NCBI GenBank assembly: GCA_032229885.1
Contig: JAVYAJ010000451.1
Coordinates: 1 to 12,031, forward strand
DNA from: Anammoximicrobium sp032229885
GTDB lineage: Bacteria > Planctomycetota > Planctomycetia > Pirellulales > Pirellulaceae
Length of the DNA stretch: 12,031 bases
Reading direction: 5' to 3'
In this document: positions 6,727 to 12,031 of the stretch, one piece after another
Layout of the letters: the number at the start of each line of letters is the position of its first letter
How positions within the stretch are numbered: position 1 is the first letter of the stretch
Notes under the pieces: generated by a model
Databases searched by the model: none
What the model saw: only the letters and a program-made list of their open reading frames with translations
What the model was told of the DNA's origin: nothing
Program-made: the position numbers and the translations under genes

Positions 6727-7926
6727 TAAATAAAACGAGACTCAAGCCGGCTCTGATCGGCGAGATGGCGAAACAACATCCGCCGCGAGTCGTCACCAAT
6801 GTCTCGCGCAAGGCTCTCGCTGTTTCCACTCTACCGATGTCCAAGACGCTTGATCGGCTGGCGTGTCAACAAGGGTTCACAAACCAGGCATGTTCCCGAG
6901 GCTTGCGCTCGGGTGCGCGGTTCGTCGCTGATGTCTTTGGCGATGGTGTCTACGCAACTCGTCTGTCCTTAGGATGCTTCGTACGGAACGGAACTCAGCA
7001 AAACCTTCCAATGTGCGTTCTCTGCGCCCTGCGCGCATCCTGTACACGAGTCGTACCCTATTTGGCTGCCGTCTCCGGCCGCGTCAGGGCAAACTTCGTC
7101 CCGCCTTTGTCCGCGCAGGCTTTGGCGTTCGGCCAGTCATTCTCACCGCCGCACGATACAGCACGGTTGTCTCTCCAGCACGGCCCCGCCACACTCGCCC
7201 CGAATCAAATACACTGCCCAACGACGGTCGCCGGAACGGCAGCCGCGATGGAACGCGTCCCCCCAGGCAACGCGCCATCGTCTGGGAGGCCACGGGCTGC
7301 CGTGACCGTGAGGGCGCACCGCCTGGGCGCGACACAACGAACGGCGGACGCGATCGACGGCACGCAGCGACGACGACCCCCGCGAGCCGCGAAACCCCGT
7401 CCAGCGAGTCTGGGCAAGACAACTGTCGCCGCGACATTCTAGCCGGATGAGAGCGGGTTACGCAAGCTATGTCCAGCATGGAAGTCGAGCAGCCCCGTGC
7501 GGGCCCGTCGGGCAAAAGATCGCCGGATTACGAGCCGAGGACACGGGTCTCGATGCGCGAGGCGCGTAGGCTGGCGGGCGGACCGGGCCAAGCCGGCTGG
7601 CGTAACTTACTATTTGACAACTAGTTATCGAAGACCTTCGCGGTTGTGCCAGCCCTGCAGGTCCAGGGCGGTGGGCGATCGGCCGCAACAGCTTGGCCTG
7701 CGCCGAGTTTCGACCCATCACGTGGGCGGCGCCGTTTGGATCTGGAGGGAAAAACAGCAGATCCGCGCGCCCGCGAGCCTGCGGAGGTGGACGCCGGGAT
7801 CGAGGCGTCCGCGCCGCGGCGCGCATCGTCGCGTGGCAGGGCGTCTGGCGCAGCACACGTCGAGGCTTGAATGCTGGTTGAACGGTTTTCGCCGTACATC
7901 GGTCCCGGGGCGGGTGTCTGCCCGCA
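6727..7926. other. 1.2-kb stretch with no convincing gene
   Basis: Open frames on both strands across this stretch translate to Arg/Pro/Ser/Thr-rich sequence with no known motif, no good ribosome binding site and no consistent codon pattern, so I call no gene. Visible structure: a small hairpin at 6895-6913, an AT-rich start beside the phosphoesterase gene (6711-6737), an AT-rich island near 7605-7630 (ACTTACTATTTGACAAC) in otherwise very GC-rich DNA, and a GC hairpin (GCGGG..CCCGC) at 7911-7925 just past the synthase stop without a U-tract. I looked for tRNA, RNase P, tmRNA and SRP RNA hallmarks and saw none. It could be a degraded gene or hold an unrecognised small RNA. Confidence 0.45.
6895..6913. 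repeat. Short palindromic hairpin (CCCGAG-loop-CTCGGG)
   Basis: A 6-bp stem (6895-6900 with 6908-6913) with the loop GCTTGCG. It resembles short interspersed hairpins of the type ACCCGAGCGCAAGCCTCGGG that I associate with planctomycete intergenic DNA, but only one copy is visible here, so repeat status is inference. Confidence 0.3.
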
Positions 7927-10900
7927 TCACGCGGATGCCTCGATTTTTCGTAGTTCTTCGGCTGTCGCAGCCACTGCGTTGTGGATTTGCTCCTCCGAGT
8001 GGCAGTACGAGATGAAAAAACGCAGCCGCGCAGCCTGCTCTTCGACGGCCGGGTACAAGATCGGTTGGATGTTGATTCCGCGATCGAACAGTTGTCGCGA
8101 CAGTCGCAAGGCGTTCAGCGAATTGCCGAGGATCACGGGAACGACCGGCGTATTATTGCCTAGACCCGTGTTCAGGCTCGCCTCGCGCGCCAATCGGAGG
8201 AACAGCCGCGATCGATCTTGAAGTTGGGCCACGCGTTGAGGCTCATCTTGCAGCACCTGGAGCGACGCCAGCGCTGCCGCCGCATTGGCCGCCGGGATCC
8301 CGACGCTGTACACAAAGCCTGGCGAGGTGTATTTCAAGTACTCGACGACCTCGTGACACCCCGCGATGTAGCCGCCGCAACTGGCGAAGGACTTGCTCAA
8401 GGTCCCCATCCACAGGTCGACGCGCTGGGGATCGACGCCAAAATGCTCGGCAATTCCGCGTCCCGTTTGCCCCATCGTTCCGATCGAGTGGGCTTCGTCG
8501 ACCATCAGCAGGGCGCGATGTCGCTGCTTGACCTCGATGAACTTTGGGAGGTCCGGATAGTCGCCATCCATGCTGTACACGCCTTCGATCGCAATCAAGA
8601 CGCGGCGATACTCGCCTCGCACCTCGGCCAGCAGCGAATCGAGCGCCTGCCAGTCGTTGTGCGGAAACGGACGGCGACGCGCGCCGGACAGCAGGGCGCC
8701 TTGGATGATGCTGTTGTGAGCCAAGCCATCGTGCAGGATCAGATCGCCCGCGGCGCAGAGGTGCCCGATCGTCGATTCGTTCGTCGCGTGGCCGCCGACG
8801 TAGACGATCGCGTCTTCGACGCCAATCCAGCGGGCGATCGCGGATTCCAGTTCGCGATGAATGGGCTTTTCGCCGGAGACCAGTCGGCTGGCCGAGACGC
8901 TCGTGCCATACCGGTCGATCGCGTCCTTGGCCGCCTGGGAAACCCGTTCGTCGCCGGACATGCCCAGATAGTTGTAGCTGCAAAAATTGACCAGACGACG
9001 GCCGCCGATCACGGTCGTATCGCGCGTCACCGTTTCGTGAACGCTGAAATAGGGATTCGGCAAGCCTGTCGCGGCCAGCATCTGGAGCGTTCCCTTGAGC
9101 CGCGTAAACTCCGGCAAGCGACGGATGTCGCCGTCCTCGCTGGCGGCGTCCGCCGCGGGGGATGGCGGCTCGGCCTCGCGCCGCACGACCACCACGCGCG
9201 ACTTGGGCGTCTTGCCGATATGCTTTTCGATGGCGGCGGCCACTTCGCGGCAGGTTTCGATCTGGGCGAGCACGGCTTCGGGAAACCGCCCGCCGAAAAT
9301 CATTTCCAGGCTGTTCGCGATCTGGACGCGCTCGAGCGAATCGAGCCCCAGGTCGGTGACGATATTGGCGTCCAGGTGCAAATCCTTGCCGCGTTCACGG
9401 GCGACCAATTGGACTTGTTCCATGACGATCGCGGCAATGTGCGGGTCCACCTCGGGCGCATCCGGGGCCGCGTTCGACACGACAGCGGGCGCCGCCGCCA
9501 CGGCCACGGGCGTCGGGGTCGCCACGGATTGATCCTCGTCCCAGACAAACCACTGCGCGACCACGGACAACTGACCCTCTAAGAAATCGGTCCGGCAAGC
9601 GCTGCGCTGGATTTTGCCGCTCGACGTCTTGGGGATGGAGCCGAAACGGACCAGGACAATCCCGTCGGGCGGCAACTCGTGCTCGGCCGTGACCGCCCGC
9701 CGGATGGCGCCGATGACATCCGACCAGTCCTTGCGTCGCGTCCGCTCGACCTCGCTGACTACGATCAACCGCTCGCGACCATGCAGGTCGACCGCGAACG
9801 CGCCCACGGCGCCTGGTTGGAGATGCGCGCTGGCCTGCTCGACCGTAAGTTCGATATCCTGCGGATACCGATTGACGCCGCGGACGATGATCAGATCCTT
9901 CAGGCGTCCCGTGACGAACAATTCGCCATCTTCGATGAATCCCAGGTCGCCGGTGCGAAGGAACTTGCCGGAACCGCCCTCGCTGAGTGTGGCGCCGAAC
10001 GTCTCTCGGGTCGCCTCGGGTTTGTTCCAGTAGCCCACTCCGACGCTGTCGCTGTCCACCCAGATTTCCCCGATGCGATCCGGGGGCATTGGGCGGCGCT
10101 CGACTGGGTCGACGATCAAGACCTGCGAGTCCGGCGGGACACGACCGCAGCCTACCAGCTCGCGGCCGTCTGCGTCTTCTTTGCCCACCGGCTCGACCCG
10201 ATGGGCGTCCAACGCTTTGCCTCGAAACGAGCGGATTACGGGCAGTTCGTCCTTCTTGCCGCCGGTGACGATCAACGTCGTTTCGGCCATGCCGTAGCAG
10301 GGGTACAGGGTCTGGCGACGGAACCCCACGGGAGCGAACTTGTCGCTGAACTTGTTCAGCGTGACCGAGCGAATCGGCTCGGCCCCGTTGAACGCGACTT
10401 CCCAGCAGCTCAGATCCAGCCCCTCCAGCTCGGCGTCGTCGATCTTTTGCACGCATAGGTCGTAGGCGAAGTTCGGCCCGCCGCTGACCGTCACACGGTG
10501 GCGCGAGATGGCGCGCAGCCAGCGCACCGGCTTCTGGAGGAACGCGAAAGGCGACATCAACACGCAGAAACGGCCAAAGAAGACGGAATACAGCACGCCG
10601 CCGACCAACCCCATGTCATGATAGGTCGGCAACCACGACGCGCCGCAGGACAGGCGAGTGGGCTCGAAGCCATACGTGATCAAGGACACGTTGTGCATCA
10701 AGTTGCGGTGAACCAGCATCACGCCTTTGGGGGACCCGGTCGATCCCGACGTGTATTGCAGGACAGCCAAGGTCTCGCTGTCGATCTTCGGAGGCGTCCA
10801 GTCGCCCGCGCCGGCTGCGGGCAGTTGGTCGGTCGCCAGCCACGCCAGGTCCTTCAGTCGAGGCGCATCGTCTAGCTGGGCGCCGACCCGTTCGCAAACT

Positions 10901-11286
10901 TCGTGGACCGACAAAGCGGCCTTGGCGTCGGCATCGTCCGAGATAGCCTGGATTCGCGACGTGTTCCGGTTGCGACGCGGCGGATAGGCGGGGATGGCGA
11001 TCGCTCCGGCGTACAAGCAGCCGTAAAAACCGGCCACGAAGTCCAAGCCCGGCGGGTACAGCAATAGCACCCGTTCACCCTGCAAGCCGCGAGCCTGCAA
11101 CGCGGCAGCCACGGATCGGGCGCGGCGATCCAGTTCGGAAAAAGTCCAACAGATCTCTTGGGTCTCGCCGTCCTGGACAAAATAGAACGCCGGTTGATCG
11201 GGGATTTGTTCGGTCCAGAACCGCAGGCAATCGACGATATTCGTGGTGAGGGTCGGGTAGGGATGGAAAAAATGGTCAAGATTCAC
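7927..11286 (-). CDS. Fatty acyl-AMP ligase / acyl carrier / alpha-oxoamine synthase fusion protein
   Basis: A single 1119-residue protein with three functional parts. Residues 1-580 are a fatty acyl-AMP ligase: P-loop YTSGSTGSPKG (178-188), FAAL-type SWLPTYHDMGL (217-227), YGMAET (331-336), RTGDLG (444-449) and the catalytic lysine of SSGK (Lys558). After a Pro/Ala linker (590-612) comes an acyl carrier domain (about 613-692) with the phosphopantetheine serine in DLGLDSLE (Ser650). A second linker (703-720) leads to a PLP-dependent alpha-oxoamine synthase (725-1119) with His857 (stacks on PLP), DEAHS (930-934) and the PLP lysine in GTLSKS (Lys965). Expected reaction: ATP-activated fatty acid is loaded on the carrier and condensed with an amino acid, losing CO2, to give an alpha-amino ketone, as in 8-amino-7-oxononanoate synthase or serine palmitoyltransferase. 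The amino acid and final lipid are not readable. No membrane segments are seen. The start is GTG 11286 with GAGGAG 11 nt upstream. It is likely transcribed alone. Confidence 0.95.
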   Translation of the reverse strand: MNLDHFFHPYPTLTTNIVDCLRFWTEQIPDQPAFYFVQDGETQEICWTFSELDRRARSVAAALQARGLQGERVLLLYPPGLDFVAGFYGCLYAGAIAIPAYPPRRNRNTSRIQAISDDADAKAALSVHEVCERVGAQLDDAPRLKDLAWLATDQLPAAGAGDWTPPKIDSETLAVLQYTSGSTGSPKGVMLVHRNLMHNVSLITYGFEPTRLSCGASWLPTYHDMGLVGGVLYSVFFGRFCVLMSPFAFLQKPVRWLRAISRHRVTVSGGPNFAYDLCVQKIDDAELEGLDLSCWEVAFNGAEPIRSVTLNKFSDKFAPVGFRRQTLYPCYGMAETTLIVTGGKKDELPVIRSFRGKALDAHRVEPVGKEDADGRELVGCGRVPPDSQVLIVDPVERRPMPPDRIGEIWVDSDSVGVGYWNKPEATRETFGATLSEGGSGKFLRTGDLGFIEDGELFVTGRLKDLIIVRGVNRYPQDIELTVEQASAHLQPGAVGAFAVDLHGRERLIVVSEVERTRRKDWSDVIGAIRRAVTAEHELPPDGIVLVRFGSIPKTSSGKIQRSACRTDFLEGQLSVVAQWFVWDEDQSVATPTPVAVAAAPAVVSNAAPDAPEVDPHIAAIVMEQVQLVARERGKDLHLDANIVTDLGLDSLERVQIANSLEMIFGGRFPEAVLAQIETCREVAAAIEKHIGKTPKSRVVVVRREAEPPSPAADAASEDGDIRRLPEFTRLKGTLQMLAATGLPNPYFSVHETVTRDTTVIGGRRLVNFCSYNYLGMSGDERVSQAAKDAIDRYGTSVSASRLVSGEKPIHRELESAIARWIGVEDAIVYVGGHATNESTIGHLCAAGDLILHDGLAHNSIIQGALLSGARRRPFPHNDWQALDSLLAEVRGEYRRVLIAIEGVYSMDGDYPDLPKFIEVKQRHRALLMVDEAHSIGTMGQTGRGIAEHFGVDPQRVDLWMGTLSKSFASCGGYIAGCHEVVEYLKYTSPGFVYSVGIPAANAAAALASLQVLQDEPQRVAQLQDRSRLFLRLAREASLNTGLGNNTPVVPVILGNSLNALRLSRQLFDRGINIQPILYPAVEEQAARLRFFISYCHSEEQIHNAVAATAEELRKIEASA

Positions 11287-11382
11287 GGCTGCTGCTGCTC
11301 CTCACAGTCTCCGGTCGTAAGTCACACGGCGAGCGACAGGCAAAGCCAGGCGTCCGCGCCTCGGCCCGCCGAGCGTGATGCG

Positions 11383-11469
11383 TGACAGAGGCGGTATGAG
11401 GGGCGACGGGCGCCGGCTGCTCGTCATAGCTTAACGCGCGGGGAACCGGCAGCAAACAGGCCTCTGTCA
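11383..11469. repeat. 10-bp inverted repeat (TGACAGAGGC / GCCTCTGTCA)
   Basis: The arms at 11383-11392 and 11460-11469 are perfect reverse complements, 67 bp apart, upstream of the synthase start and just after the preceding terminator. They could form a long-range stem in an untranslated leader or act as paired protein-binding sites. Chance is not excluded. Confidence 0.4.
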
Positions 11470-11476
11470 GATAACG

Positions 11477-11514
11477 AAAAACGGCCTGTTCGGAGTCAGT
11501 ATCCGAACAGGCCG
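11477..11514 (-). terminator. Intrinsic terminator of the cysteine-rich repeat protein gene
   Basis: On the minus strand a perfect 13-bp stem (11502-11514 with 11482-11494), a 7-nt loop and a run of five T residues (11481-11477). It begins about 31 nt after the stop codon at 11546, in the orientation needed to end that transcript and separate it from the synthase gene. Confidence 0.92.
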
Positions 11515-11545
11515 CGAAACGTCAGAGCCGATCGGCAAAGCCAAC

Positions 11546-12031
11546 TTAGCGGACCAAAGTGGCGCTGGCGGTAATCACTTGACGTTGACTCTTCAGGAAC
11601 GCGGACGGATCGACCACGGGAGCCGGGGGGACGGCGTCGTCCGCCGCAGGCTCGATCGAATCGTCAGCTTTATGTCCACCCTTGCCGTCCTTGCCGCACT
11701 TGGAGTCGCAGCAAGCGTGGCGACGGGCGAAGATCCGCTCCAACAAGGACGAACCGCAGCTCTTCACGGCGCAGCCCTTCTGGCAGGGATCTTTGCAGGC
11801 CTTCTGGCACGGATCTTTGCAGGCCTTCTGGCACGGGTCTTTGCAGGCTTTCTGGCACGGGTCCTTGCCGCCCTTCGCGTCACAGCCATGGTTGCAGCGG
11901 CAGAACAAGCCCCCGCCCAACAGTCCGCAACCGCACTTCAGAGCGCAATCGCCTTTTCCGCCTTTCTGGCACGGGTCCTTGCAAGCCTTCTGGCACGGGT
12001 CCTTGCAGGCCTTCTGGCACGGGTCCTTGCA
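11546..12031 (-). CDS. Cysteine-rich CKDPCQKA-repeat protein, C-terminal part (runs off right edge)
   Basis: The open frame enters from the right edge and stops at TAA 11546, giving 161 visible residues; the true start lies outside the window. An internal TTG at 11920 would give a 124-residue protein, but the identical repeat continues upstream in frame, so it is not the start. Visible order: three CKDPCQKA-type octads (residues 1-24), a Gly/Cys-rich spacer (GDCALKCGCG, then GGGLFCRCNHGC), four more octads (about 56-87), a segment with CAVKSC and HACCDSKC, then a cysteine-free acidic/proline tail (113-161) ending QRQVITASATLVR. There are 24 cysteines in the first 112 residues. Each repeat offers paired cysteines with Lys and Asp, suited to disulfide cross-linking or metal binding. 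I infer an exported envelope or surface protein, recalling the cystine-rich cell walls reported for planctomycetes; no signal peptide can be seen here. A strong terminator follows. Confidence 0.85.
   Translation of the reverse strand, partial: CKDPCQKACKDPCQKACKDPCQKGGKGDCALKCGCGLLGGGLFCRCNHGCDAKGGKDPCQKACKDPCQKACKDPCQKACKDPCQKGCAVKSCGSSLLERIFARRHACCDSKCGKDGKGGHKADDSIEPAADDAVPPAPVVDPSAFLKSQRQVITASATLVR
11771..11868 (-). repeat. 24-bp tandem repeats, downstream array (4 units)
   Basis: Four near-identical 24-bp units encoding CKDPCQKA/G in the cysteine-rich gene. They differ at third positions (GGATCT, GGGTCT, GGGTCC variants), which shows selection at the protein level after duplication. Such an array can expand or contract by slippage. 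Confidence 0.9.
11961..12031 (-). repeat. 24-bp tandem repeats, upstream array (3 units, continues off edge)
   Basis: The same 24-bp unit, three copies to the window edge. These copies are more uniform (all carry GGGTCCTTGCA) than those of the array at 11771-11868, so they may be more recently amplified. The array probably continues outside the window. Confidence 0.88.

Larger units (their letters stand above)
11287..11545. other. Intergenic region with terminator and probable promoter
   Basis: About 260 bp between the repeat-protein gene and the synthase gene, both on the minus strand. It holds the terminator of the former (11477-11514), an inverted repeat (11383-11392 with 11460-11469) and the GAGGAG ribosome binding site of the synthase (11298-11303). 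The synthase promoter should lie here; on the minus strand TTGCTG followed after 16 nt by TAAGCT is a weak candidate only. Confidence 0.5.

Noticed and set aside
6714..7442. A 242-codon plus-strand frame in the gene-free gap
   Set aside because: No motif, no Shine-Dalgarno, biased low-information composition; competing frames on both strands are equally open.
7467..7856. A 129-codon minus-strand frame downstream of the synthase
   Set aside because: Pro/Arg/Ala-rich with no family resemblance or ribosome binding site.
7905..7926. GC hairpin after the synthase stop as an intrinsic terminator
   Set aside because: Only a 5-bp stem and no U-tract on either strand.
8218..9582. A 454-codon plus-strand frame opposite the lipid synthase
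   Set aside because: Antisense shadow of the carrier and synthase domains; no recognisable domain.
11546..11920. The cysteine-rich protein as a complete 124-residue gene starting at TTG 11920
   Set aside because: The same frame and the same CKDPCQKA repeat continue upstream to the window edge, so this start is internal.
11763..12031. The 24-bp repeats as a CRISPR array
   Set aside because: The units are directly tandem with no spacers and encode a protein octad in frame.

Overview
The window is GC-rich DNA that most resembles a planctomycete (Pirellula/Gemmata-type) chromosome. The clues are an unusually long YidC with an extra PDZ-like segment in its exported part, a CKDPCQKA-repeat cysteine-rich protein, and GTG/TTG starts on several genes. 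This assignment is inference from content, because no 16S or other phylogenetic marker is present. Every gene I can support lies on the minus strand, so transcription runs from high to low coordinates.

Right edge (11.3-12.03 kb): the 3' part of a cysteine-rich repeat protein gene, closed by a perfect 13-bp hairpin with a U-tract (intrinsic terminator). Next (7.9-11.3 kb) is one 1119-residue protein that joins a fatty acyl-AMP ligase, an acyl carrier protein and a PLP-dependent alpha-oxoamine synthase. It looks like a self-contained machine that activates a fatty acid, loads it on its own carrier and condenses it with an amino acid to give an amino-ketone lipid precursor (sphingoid-base-like chemistry). 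About 1.2 kb with no convincing gene follows.

Middle (2.6-6.7 kb): two tandem, clearly paralogous calcineurin-like metallophosphoesterases (gap 33 nt), then yidC (gap 29 nt), probably one operon. YidC inserts and folds inner-membrane proteins. How the phosphatases relate to it is unknown.

Left part (1-2.6 kb): a tRNA-Leu(UAA) gene with its own intrinsic terminator, then a decayed C-terminal fragment of an IS91-type transposase, then a strong 15-bp-stem inverted repeat, and finally a restriction-modification pair. The pair is a beta-class amino-methyltransferase and, 1 nt downstream, the first 129 codons of a probable type II restriction endonuclease that runs off the left edge. The last 1.25 kb is visibly less GC-rich than the rest. 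With the neighbouring tRNA and transposon debris, this suggests a horizontally acquired island.

The most noteworthy items are the three-enzyme lipid synthase fusion, the cysteine-repeat protein, the PDZ-bearing YidC and the R-M pair beside the tRNA.
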